A stretch of DNA of 50,259 nucleotides from an uncultured Clostridia bacterium (GTDB lineage Bacteria; Bacillota; Clostridia; Christensenellales; Borkfalkiaceae): positions 1-50,259 of the forward strand of contig CALVHO010000017.1 of the NCBI GenBank assembly GCA_944328445.1. The letters are read 5' to 3'. This document shows, one piece after another, positions 15,501-22,476 of the stretch. Numbering within the stretch: the stretch's first letter is position 1; each line of letters begins with the position of its first letter. The notes beneath the pieces are model-generated. The model did no database searches. It was not told the DNA's origin and worked only from the letters and a program-made list of their open reading frames with translations. Made by a program: the position numbers and the translations under genes.

Positions 15501-16024
15501 TCATAAAATCCGATGGCGTAGTTGGAAAAGCAGACGCTGCGCCCCCGGAAGGTGTGCGTGTTTGTATCGGGGCCGGGATCGGTCACGAAGAACGGCAGGT
15601 GCGTGTTGAGCGTAAGCCCCGCGCCGAGGCTTGCGGCATTCTCGTCGAGATACTGCTGCAAATTGTCCTCGGGCACGTCCGCCTTGACTTTGACTTCAAA
15701 CATGTAATTGGCGGAACCCGCGTTCCCGTACAGGAACTTGCCGTAATCGGTGGTGGTGTTCGTTTTGTATGCGATGTGGTTTTCGCCGCCGAAACGCCAG
15801 CCGCGGACGGTCTGCTCGTCCGCCGCATAGGAGTAGGACGAGCCGCCCTCGATCACGGCCCAGTCTTCTTCGACGGTGCCGTTGAAATCGTCTGAAAATT
15901 GCAGCAGATAGCGGTACCCGTCCGTTCCCGACGCGCCGAAAACGGCCGTCATCCCCGCCGCCACGCATGCGCACATGAGCAATGTGAGCAGGCAAAGCAG
16001 CAGGCCTTTGCGCTTGGTCCTCAT
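12533..16024 (-). CDS. Secreted, C-terminally anchored SASA-type carbohydrate acetylesterase with accessory domains
   Basis: A 1163-residue surface enzyme. A signal peptide (1-30) ends near AVFGASG. Two concanavalin-like sandwich domains (about 38-265 and 280-510; the first contains EWHTIRVEATAEYCRLWLDG) precede an InlB-B-like repeat (about 545-620). The catalytic SASA/CE6-like domain (about 620-905) has the nucleophile block ILAGQSNAAGF (Ser about 622), GVMWMQGEAD (about 786) and the DVWHF Asp/His block (about 884). Such enzymes remove O-acetyl groups from sialic acid or xylan. A Listeria-Bacteroides repeat (YTFLGWFTEDG) and two GxVTVSA-type repeats follow, then SGCGGS, a hydrophobic helix and RRKKN, a tripartite sorting-like tail. 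It lies 69 bp after the GH5-like gene, probably in the same transcript. Confidence 0.85.
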   Translation of the reverse strand: MRTKRKGLLLCLLTLLMCACVAAGMTAVFGASGTDGYRYLLQFSDDFNGTVEEDWAVIEGGSSYSYAADEQTVRGWRFGGENHIAYKTNTTTDYGKFLYGNAGSANYMFEVKVKADVPEDNLQQYLDENAASLGAGLTLNTHLPFFVTDPGPDTNTHTFRGRSVCFSNYAIGFYEYGTSESGAVTSGWAQSVRINAKLDANEFSWREWHTIRVEATAEYCRLWLDGVLLLETPQSLFTRSPQASGHCGFAGVCGEAYSPLHYDDFRFWASNPDYDETVTETLDVTAIDPADFTDASKVDYRGSSFAGNLSVAGNKAAFNSDPGTDIRLLNEYSYGDFSMTVALDMDNQLAAKGTTAEDTETKDLRVSIASGVMFWAENANSLNGYMVSYMAYQTGHDRAPCTFLNLTPFVNATQITSTTATGVKAVAIGTVAGTTSVVLDLVADSQAQTLTVTAYASKEDKESNTPVGNINQKVIELSQTGCSYAEGYVGMRVNAGGTSNLIYQAEFMDFSAQTQVPLPDAQPVEEAATQTVSVTAGENGRVLYGGTDAASSFAVATHSDVALEFAPAEGYIVDDVTINGQSLGALRSFTLQNVTEAYTVKVSFTDAKALDVYILAGQSNAAGFTPVAGLYKGYTYGGTVDEEKLAEYENGYTDVLYYGVTQSADSATAGARLQFVHAGQGHAGTRLGPELGFAEGMHAYYGGSAGKAAVLKYAVGATSLGNFQNSTSDEFGTWMSPSMIEKYGEENLCPKAGLLYENLLVTVRMGLQAMIEAGYEPVIRGVMWMQGEADSTREDLANLYQKHLSALITDLRGDLTGIMTELEIEQNCSATPFVIGKIGADLQNAAYEDVVREQMQKTAASMTAVRCAETGDLLVPDPNDNNDVWHFSAKGILAVGNRFAEMLAQETGKKAQVTYDVSFDPAEGAFADPAEGAAQQVKQWLTATEPEAPARDGYTFLGWFTEDGELFDFDGTAIGKDVALTAHWQQIVYTVTVGDVENGRVALSAESGVPGAQITVTATPEEGFVLETIYVNGQPLEGNSFTLQADSTVTASFVPEKIVYTVTVQPSEHGTVTVSAQSAPENTVITVTATPAEGYELAAIKVNGAAIEGNTFVLSGDSVVTAEFAEDTDSAKSGCGGSAVGAGALLALPVLGAACLFLRRKKN

Positions 16025-16093
16025 GGTTTTCCCTCCTTTCCTGATCTATTTTGCGGAGCCGTTCCGCATCCGTGCGGGGCGAGCCCGCGCGGT

Positions 16094-17203
16094 TTATTCC
16101 TTTTCCTGCAAGTAGCGCGCGTCCGCCATGCGGTTGACGCGCTCGAACAGGGCGATCTCCTCGTGCGAATACGGGCGGTGGTTGGCGCGGAAAATATCGT
16201 GCTGCCAAAGGTCGATGGGCAGCGCAGAGCCGCGCAGGCTCTCCCACGGCTCGTAGTACTGCGCCCGCCCCTCCACGAGCCCGTAATGGTAGCTGCCGAT
16301 GCGTTCCAGCCAAAAGAGCGGGTACAGGTCCTGCACGTTGTTGCCGTAGATGCGGTGCAGCCACTCGGTGTTGTACAGCGGGCGGCCGTACTTCTTTTTC
16401 AGCGCGTCGATGACCGAAACGACGCATTCAAAGCGGCCGTAATGGTGGAAGCTGACGATGTCGGAAAGCTCCATAGCCAGAAACTCGATCTCGCGCAGGT
16501 TGGAGAGCGGGTCGTTCAGGTCCTTGTTGAAGGTCATCATCCAGCTGTCCGCCGTGAGGGGCTGCACGGGCCCGATCTCGCGGGCGATCTCGAAAAAGCG
16601 GCGCAGGTAGCGCTCGGACTTGTTGAAGCGCTTGGTGTTGCCGGGCTCGTTCCACAAATTCCAGATCACGACGCGCTCATCGTCCTTATGTGCAGATATG
16701 ATATCGCGCAGCCATTCGTAATACTGCGGTTCGAGCGCGGGGTCGTCCATGGGCAGCCAGCCCTCCCCGAGGCCCGCGCGGTGGGGAGAGCGGTACACGC
16801 CGCCGTGGTAGCCCCAGTCCGTCTTTTGCGGGCCGAGGACGGGCGGCACGTATTCCTCCTTGGGCACCGTGCAGTCGTTGCCGAACTTGGCCATCATCGT
16901 GAACCCGTGCCCGTCCAGAAGCTGCAACACCCGCTCCAAGCGCCGCATATAGCCGTCGCGGTCCGCCTTCCACGGCTCGAAGTTCATGGCCATGCGCACC
17001 GAATTGAACCCGACCCGCTGCGCGAGGGCGATCTCCTTTTCCATCACCGCGATCCGCTCTTCAAAGCCGTATTCCTGCCACATCTCGAACTGGAAAGTGC
17101 AGTTGGCGGGCAGGTAGTTGAAGCCGCGCACCCACGGGCGGGCGTTGTGCCAGGCCCAGGCGCGCTCGCGGCTCCATTGCCCTTTGTACAGTTGCTCGTT
17201 CAT
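16094..17203 (-). CDS. Clan GH-A (GH5-like) glycoside hydrolase
   Basis: A 369-residue cytoplasmic TIM-barrel hydrolase with no signal peptide. ATG 17203 follows AAGGAGGGGG. RGFNYLPANCTFQFEMW near the start and VGFNSVRMAMNFEPW are the barrel entry seen in GH5/GH2-type enzymes. VIWNLWNEPGN (about residues 178-188) supplies the acid/base Glu, and PLYNTEWLHR (about 285) the nucleophile Glu: the retaining pair of clan GH-A. Related proteins are often labelled cellulase-like or 1,4-beta-xylanase; the family cannot be fixed from motifs alone. Being intracellular, it likely acts on imported oligosaccharides with the GH2 enzyme encoded just upstream. Confidence 0.8.
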   Translation of the reverse strand: MNEQLYKGQWSRERAWAWHNARPWVRGFNYLPANCTFQFEMWQEYGFEERIAVMEKEIALAQRVGFNSVRMAMNFEPWKADRDGYMRRLERVLQLLDGHGFTMMAKFGNDCTVPKEEYVPPVLGPQKTDWGYHGGVYRSPHRAGLGEGWLPMDDPALEPQYYEWLRDIISAHKDDERVVIWNLWNEPGNTKRFNKSERYLRRFFEIAREIGPVQPLTADSWMMTFNKDLNDPLSNLREIEFLAMELSDIVSFHHYGRFECVVSVIDALKKKYGRPLYNTEWLHRIYGNNVQDLYPLFWLERIGSYHYGLVEGRAQYYEPWESLRGSALPIDLWQHDIFRANHRPYSHEEIALFERVNRMADARYLQEKE

Positions 17204-17244
17204 GTCCCCCTCCTTGCGGCCCTGTTTGCGGGCGGCCGCCGCCC

Positions 17245-18984
17245 TCACTGCCCGTTGATGCGGCGCATGGCCGCCAAAGGGATCTTCGGTTCGCGCTCTT
17301 CGGTGAACAGGCCGTTCTTTTCCTGCCGCACGTCGGTAAACTGCGTCAGGCAATACCCCGCCAGCCCCGCGACGTCCAGCGCGCGGGTCAGGGCAAAGAG
17401 CCGCTCTTCCAGCTCGGCGGCCGAGGCCGCCGCGTTGCCGTACCCCCACGACGCGCCGTCGGCGGAAAACTTCACGCCGCCGTACTCGCTCATGAGCACG
17501 GGGCGGACGCGGCGGGACCACCCCTTGGCGAAGGCCGTGCGCGTGTGCAGGCCGCGCACCCTGCCCCCCGCCAGGAAGTGCGGCAGGCAGGAGACGGCCT
17601 CGGAGAGCTCTTCGGCGCTCTGCGCGTAGTTGTGCAGGGTGACGATGTCCGTTTCGGTGTGCTCCCAGCCGTCGTTGCCGATGGCCAGCTTCCCCGGGGC
17701 CAGCGCTTTGGCCAGCCAGTACGCCGCGCTGACCATCGCCTGCTGGCGCTCGTTTTCGTACACCTGCAAGCAGCCCCAATCCTCGTTGAACAGCACGAAG
17801 GCCATCACCGAAGGGAAGCCGCGGTACTGGCGCAGCGCCTCCTCGGCCTGTACGTTCAAGGCGTGAACGGTGCGTTCGTCCGTCGCGTAGGCGGAAGGCA
17901 TCTCGCACCATACGTACAGGCCGTACATGTCGCAAAAGTAGTAAAAGCGCTCGTCTTCCAGCTTCTGGTGCATGCGCACGCCGTTGAAGCCCGCCTCCTT
18001 GATGAGGCGCACGTCGCGCTCCATCTGCTCCTCGGTGCCCGTGAGCACGCCGCCCGTATAGTACCCCTGCGCCAGCACCATGCGGAAACAGGTGTTCGGC
18101 AGGTAGTTGACGAGGATGCGGTCGCGGTCGGTGCGGTAGTCGACGAGCGCGACGTACGAGCGCACCACGTCGACGGGGCGGCCGTCCTCGTACAATGCGT
18201 ATTCGACGTCGAAAAATTGTCCGCTCGCCCCCGCGGACCAGGGCTTGACGGGGAGCTGGCGGGCGCGGTCCTCCAAGCTCAGCCAGGCGCGCCCCTCGGG
18301 CGCGGTGACGGCGCAGGATACGCTGCTCACCTCGCGGCCTTCAAAATACGCCGCGGCGCGGAAGGTCAGCCCCGCGCGGAAGCCGCGCAGCGAATAGTGC
18401 AGGAAGGCGCCCGCGTCGGCGTAGCGGATCTCGGCAAACACGTCGCTGAGGCTGCTTTGGGGCACCTCCTCCATCCACACCTCCTTCCACAGCCCGACGG
18501 TCGGCTCGTAAAAGCAGCCCGTGCACGCAGAAAGGTGGCGCTGTTTGCCGCGCGGATAGGCGGGGTCGAAGGGATCGCGGCAGCGGACCAGCAAAACGTT
18601 TTCGCCGCGCAGGGGATCGGTGATGTCGAATGTGAACCGCGTGTATCCCCCTTCGTGCCCGCCGAGGTATTGCCCGTTGAGCCACACGTCGCAAAAATAA
18701 TCGGCGCCGTCGAAATGGAGCAGCACGCGCCCCCGCCCCTTGCGGAAGGCGAAGCGGCGGCGGTACCAAACGGTATCGCAGTCGCGCGCGTCGCCGACGC
18801 CGCCCGCGGGGGTGTTGCAGGCATAGGGCACGCAGATGCGCAGCGGAAAGGCGGCCCGCTGCATGGCGGCGGGCGTTTGCCCCGCGCCGAAGGCGAATTC
18901 CCATTCCCCGCCGAGGGAAAAGAAGGAATCGCGCACGAATCGCGGGCGCGGGTATCCCTTTTTATAACAGGCGGCGTGTTTCAC
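17245..18984 (-). CDS. Glycoside hydrolase family 2 enzyme
   Basis: A 579-residue cytoplasmic GH2 enzyme, short for the family. The start is GTG 18984, reading VKHAACYKKG, behind GGAGGAAAG. The sugar-binding domain has WYRRRFAFRKG, LHFDGADYFCDVWLNGQYLGGHEGG and FDITDPLRGEN (the GH2 N-terminal jelly roll). An Ig-like domain follows. In the TIM barrel, FNGVRMHQK precedes VLFNEDWGC (acid/base Glu, about residue 400) and PVLMSEYGGV (nucleophile Glu, about 508). GH2 covers beta-galactosidase, beta-glucuronidase, beta-mannosidase and arabinosidase activities, and the substrate is not clear here. The next gene upstream is the permease, 31 bp away. Confidence 0.9.
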   Translation of the reverse strand: MKHAACYKKGYPRPRFVRDSFFSLGGEWEFAFGAGQTPAAMQRAAFPLRICVPYACNTPAGGVGDARDCDTVWYRRRFAFRKGRGRVLLHFDGADYFCDVWLNGQYLGGHEGGYTRFTFDITDPLRGENVLLVRCRDPFDPAYPRGKQRHLSACTGCFYEPTVGLWKEVWMEEVPQSSLSDVFAEIRYADAGAFLHYSLRGFRAGLTFRAAAYFEGREVSSVSCAVTAPEGRAWLSLEDRARQLPVKPWSAGASGQFFDVEYALYEDGRPVDVVRSYVALVDYRTDRDRILVNYLPNTCFRMVLAQGYYTGGVLTGTEEQMERDVRLIKEAGFNGVRMHQKLEDERFYYFCDMYGLYVWCEMPSAYATDERTVHALNVQAEEALRQYRGFPSVMAFVLFNEDWGCLQVYENERQQAMVSAAYWLAKALAPGKLAIGNDGWEHTETDIVTLHNYAQSAEELSEAVSCLPHFLAGGRVRGLHTRTAFAKGWSRRVRPVLMSEYGGVKFSADGASWGYGNAAASAAELEERLFALTRALDVAGLAGYCLTQFTDVRQEKNGLFTEEREPKIPLAAMRRINGQ

Positions 18985-19015
18985 GGTCTTTCCTCCCCCA
19001 TAGAGCGCTGCGCGT

Positions 19016-20011
19016 TCATCCCTTGACGCCCGTCCCCGTGATGGCCAGCCCGCCCACGAAATAGCGCTGGAATGCGAAGTAGATGGCAAACAGCGGCACG
19101 CAGGTGATGGCGGCCCCGGCAAACACGTAAGGCAGGTCCATGCGGTTGCCGTCCGAGAGCGATTTGAGTTTGAGCTGCAACGTTTTTACGTTTTCGTTGG
19201 TCAGGTACAGGCTGGGCGCAAAGAAGTCGTTCCAGTTCCCGATGAACATGAACACCACCTGCGCGGCGATGGCGGGGCCCATCATGGGCAGCATGATGTG
19301 GACGAACTGCTGCAAATACCCCGCGCCGTCTATCTTGCCCGATTCAAACATGGCGTCGGGGATGCCCTTTTGGTATTGGATGTAAAAGAACATCTGCGAT
19401 ACCGAGCCGAACATCGTGGGCAGGATGAGCGGCCAGAAGGTGTTGATGAACCCGAGCTTGTAATACGCCCTGTACAGCGGCAGCACCACCGACGCATACG
19501 GGACCATCAGGCCGCTGAGCAGGATAAGAAGGTGCACCGTTTTGTGGCGCATGTACATCTTGGAAAAGGCAAAGGCTTCCAGCGACGAGACGATGACGCA
19601 CACAGGGATGGTGGCCGCTTCGATGATCATGGTATTGAGGAAGCCGCCCACCATGTCGATGGTCGTCCAGGCGCGCGCGTAGTTGGACCACTGCGGCGAC
19701 GCGGGGAAAAAGACGAGCCGCATCGTGTTGGAAACTTCGGCGGGCGTTTTCAGGCTGGACGAGATCATCCACAAAAACGGGAAGAGGCTGGCCGCGCAGG
19801 TCAAAAACAGGATCCCGTACGCCAGCACCCTGCCGCCGATGCGGCAGTACGCCGAGGAAAAGCGGACGAACGCCTTTTGCCGCGCGCCGATCCCACCGCG
19901 CACGTCCATGGCGCGCAGGCGCGCCGAGCGCGAGGAAAAGGCATACCCCGCGGCGACGGACACCGCCAGGGCGGCCAAGAGTACGAGCAAAACAATGACG
20001 GCTGCGTTCAT
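19016..20011 (-). CDS. Carbohydrate ABC transporter permease (MalG type)
   Basis: A 331-residue inner-membrane permease with six to seven helices. The cytoplasmic coupling loop ESGKIDGAGYLQQFVHIMLPMMGPAI is the EAA motif of the CUT1 sugar-importer family and docks the ATPase. An N-terminal extra helix (residues 1-25) and a basic loop precede a typical LFPFLWMISSSLKTPAEV start. It ends with YFVGGLAITGTGVKG, the classic MalG-type C-terminus. The gene follows its partner permease by 4 bp. No ATP-binding subunit gene is present, so a shared MsmX/UgpC-type ATPase encoded elsewhere is expected. Confidence 0.95.
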   Translation of the reverse strand: MNAAVIVLLVLLAALAVSVAAGYAFSSRSARLRAMDVRGGIGARQKAFVRFSSAYCRIGGRVLAYGILFLTCAASLFPFLWMISSSLKTPAEVSNTMRLVFFPASPQWSNYARAWTTIDMVGGFLNTMIIEAATIPVCVIVSSLEAFAFSKMYMRHKTVHLLILLSGLMVPYASVVLPLYRAYYKLGFINTFWPLILPTMFGSVSQMFFYIQYQKGIPDAMFESGKIDGAGYLQQFVHIMLPMMGPAIAAQVVFMFIGNWNDFFAPSLYLTNENVKTLQLKLKSLSDGNRMDLPYVFAGAAITCVPLFAIYFAFQRYFVGGLAITGTGVKG

Positions 20012-20015
20012 GGCG

Positions 20016-20936
20016 TCACCCCTCGAAGACCCAGCGGTCGGAAATGCGGAACTGCACGACGGTGATGATCATGATGGTGATCGTCAGGAGGGTGCTGGCA
20101 GCCGCCGCCAGGCCGTACATCGAACGCCGTATGCCGAACGTCCAGATAAAGTAGACCACCGTCTGCGCCCCCGGGTCGCCCGAGGCGAAGATGAGCGAGT
20201 CGGTATACATCTGCAAATTGCCGATGACCCCCGTGATGAGCAGGTAAAACACGGTCGGCGTGATGATGGGCAGCGTGATGGCGAAAAACCGCCGCGTCGC
20301 CCCCGCGCCGTCGAGCTTGGCGGCCTCGTAATAGTTTCCGTCCACGGCCAGCATGGCCGCCAGGCAGAGGATCATCGTCCGCCCGACGCCGCCCCACACG
20401 TTTTTGATGACGATGGCGGTCTTGACCAGCCAGTCGTCGGTCAGCCACATCCACTGCGTACCGAGCAGGCTGTTGATGAGCCCGTACTGGTTGTCGAACA
20501 TATACCGCCAGATGATGTTCATGGCCACCGCGCCCGCCACAACGGGCATGTAGATGAGCATGCGGAAGACCCCCGCAAAGCGGATGTCCGGCTGGGAGAG
20601 GATGGCCGCCACCAGCAGCCCCGCGGCGATGCCGAGGGGCACGCTCAAAAGCATGAAGAGGTTGTTGCACACCGAACGAAGGAAATATTCGGAGTACATG
20701 AAGTGCGTGAACAGGTTTTTGTAGTTGCCGAAGCCGATCCAGATGTCCCCGATGCGCGAAAAGAACGGGGCCGTTTCGCGCGCGGCGTTGTAATCGGTAA
20801 AGCTGTACAGGATGCTGAACAGGACGGGAACGAACACGAAGACGATCTCCCCCACGTACTTGACGGAAATGATCGCCAGGGCGATGCGCCCCTCCTTGCG
20901 TTTCAGCCTGCCCGGCCGTATCTTGACTTTCTCCAT
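20016..20936 (-). CDS. Carbohydrate ABC transporter permease (MalF/UgpA type)
   Basis: A 306-residue membrane protein with six helices. The EAA loop is EAAKLDGAGATRRFFAITLPIITPTV. The N-terminus is basic (KVKIRPGRLKRKEG), then the first helix (IISVKYVGEIVFVFVPVLFSILYSF). It pairs with the MalG-type permease to form the channel of a CUT1 oligosaccharide importer, fed by the binding lipoprotein encoded 16 bp upstream. Confidence 0.95.
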   Translation of the reverse strand: MEKVKIRPGRLKRKEGRIALAIISVKYVGEIVFVFVPVLFSILYSFTDYNAARETAPFFSRIGDIWIGFGNYKNLFTHFMYSEYFLRSVCNNLFMLLSVPLGIAAGLLVAAILSQPDIRFAGVFRMLIYMPVVAGAVAMNIIWRYMFDNQYGLINSLLGTQWMWLTDDWLVKTAIVIKNVWGGVGRTMILCLAAMLAVDGNYYEAAKLDGAGATRRFFAITLPIITPTVFYLLITGVIGNLQMYTDSLIFASGDPGAQTVVYFIWTFGIRRSMYGLAAAASTLLTITIMIITVVQFRISDRWVFEG

Positions 20937-20952
20937 CCTTTCCCCCGTACGG

Positions 20953-22425
20953 TCAGACCAGATAGCTGCGGAGTTCGGTCAGGCTCTCCTGCAACGTCGG
21001 GGCAAAGGCGCGCAGCGCCGCGCCCACGTCGACCCAGGTGCCGTCCGGCTTGGCCTCCCAGAAGGAGCCGTAGCTGCCCGAATTCCCCGCCATGAAGTCG
21101 GTCAAAAAAGTATACCACGTCTCGTCGTAGGTGTAGGCTTCGGCGCGGTAACGGCCGCCCACCTTGTCGACGACGGTCTGGCCGTTCACCGTCTTTTCCC
21201 CCGTGCCGTCCACGCAGTCGAGCCAGACGCCGCGGTGGGCGGGCTGCGGCCTGGACAGCAGGTTTTCGGCGTTGGTCTCGTATTCGCCGGCCAGCTCCAC
21301 GAGGTTGGGGATGCACTGCCCGTTGGAATACAGCGAGCGCTGCGCGTTCAGGTCGAGCGCCATATAGCGCAGGAATTCGACGGCGTAGTCCTTGACGGCG
21401 GAGTTGGCCGATACGCAGAAGGCCATGCCGCCCACATAGCAGGTGGAAACGGCGCCCGCCGCGTCCCCGCAGAGGACGGGGATGAGATCCCATTCAAAGC
21501 CGATGGCCGCCCAATAGTCCTTGGTCTTCCACGGCCCCGCGTAGAAGAACAGCGCGTTGCCGGAAGTGAACAGCGCCTCCCCGCCCGAGGAGACCGTGCC
21601 CGCCGCGGGCAGGATGCCCTCCTTGTACAGATCCTGCACGAACTGCATGGCGCCGATAAAGTTTTCGCTGTCGATGGCCTGGGTGGAGGCCGTGTCGTCG
21701 GTGAAGTAGTTGGCGTTGTTGGAATACACGGCCGACTGCATGTCGTAACCCGAGCACACGTACTGCCCCGAAGAGAGCACCGTTTTCAGCTTTTTGCCCA
21801 CGTCGATGAACTGCGTAAAGGTCATCGGGTCCTCGGGGTCGGTGATCTCGTCCCAATCGAGCGGCTGCGCGGGGTTGGCGGCGTTGTATTCGTTCACCTT
21901 CGCCCGCAAGAGGTCGGCGTTGTAGCAGATGGCGACGGGCCCCATGTCCTTGGGCAGGCCGTACAGGCCCGCGCTGTCGCTGTACCCCACCTGCTTGGTG
22001 GCGGGGTCGTAACAGTAATAGGAATAGGCGTCCTCGTACAGGAGCGCCAGCTCGTCCTGCGTGATGCGCGATTTGTAGTCGTAGAGCTTGCCCGAAGAGA
22101 CGTAGCGCAAAAACATCGCGTTGGAGAGCATGAGGCAATCGGGCAGGTCGGTGCCGAGGCCGTCGAGCATGGTGTTGTAGCTGGTGCCGTCGGTAAACCA
22201 CTGCATCTCCACGCGGATCTGGTTCTGCGAGGCGTTGAAGTTGTCTACGACGCGCTGGTAATTGACGCGCTCGCTCTCCACGTCTCGCCCCATGAACACG
22301 ACGTGCGCGACGCCGCTCTCGTCCACGTAGCCCTGGTAATCGCCGCCGCCACCGCAGCCCGCGAACGCCGCCAAGGACCCGACGGCAAGCAGCAGTCCCA
22401 AAACCAATGCCAAGATCTTTTTCAT
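20953..22425 (-). CDS. Extracellular solute-binding lipoprotein, family 1
   Basis: A 490-residue sugar-binding lipoprotein. The signal peptide MKKILALVLGLLLAVGSLAAFAGC ends with a lipobox (AFAGC) and a glycine-rich linker. The mature part has the two-lobe CUT1 binding-protein pattern: ERVNYQRVVDNFNASQ, GTDLPDCLMLSNAMFLRYVSSGKL, GLYGLPKDMGPVAICYNADLL and the aromatic PWKTKDYWAAIGFEWDLIPV. It delivers an oligosaccharide to the two downstream permeases. The ligand is not predictable. Confidence 0.95.
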   Translation of the reverse strand: MKKILALVLGLLLAVGSLAAFAGCGGGGDYQGYVDESGVAHVVFMGRDVESERVNYQRVVDNFNASQNQIRVEMQWFTDGTSYNTMLDGLGTDLPDCLMLSNAMFLRYVSSGKLYDYKSRITQDELALLYEDAYSYYCYDPATKQVGYSDSAGLYGLPKDMGPVAICYNADLLRAKVNEYNAANPAQPLDWDEITDPEDPMTFTQFIDVGKKLKTVLSSGQYVCSGYDMQSAVYSNNANYFTDDTASTQAIDSENFIGAMQFVQDLYKEGILPAAGTVSSGGEALFTSGNALFFYAGPWKTKDYWAAIGFEWDLIPVLCGDAAGAVSTCYVGGMAFCVSANSAVKDYAVEFLRYMALDLNAQRSLYSNGQCIPNLVELAGEYETNAENLLSRPQPAHRGVWLDCVDGTGEKTVNGQTVVDKVGGRYRAEAYTYDETWYTFLTDFMAGNSGSYGSFWEAKPDGTWVDVGAALRAFAPTLQESLTELRSYLV

Positions 22426-22476
22426 CCCGTTACCTCCCCGTCCGCGGGGCGCACAGGCGCCCCGCGCGTATTTTTT

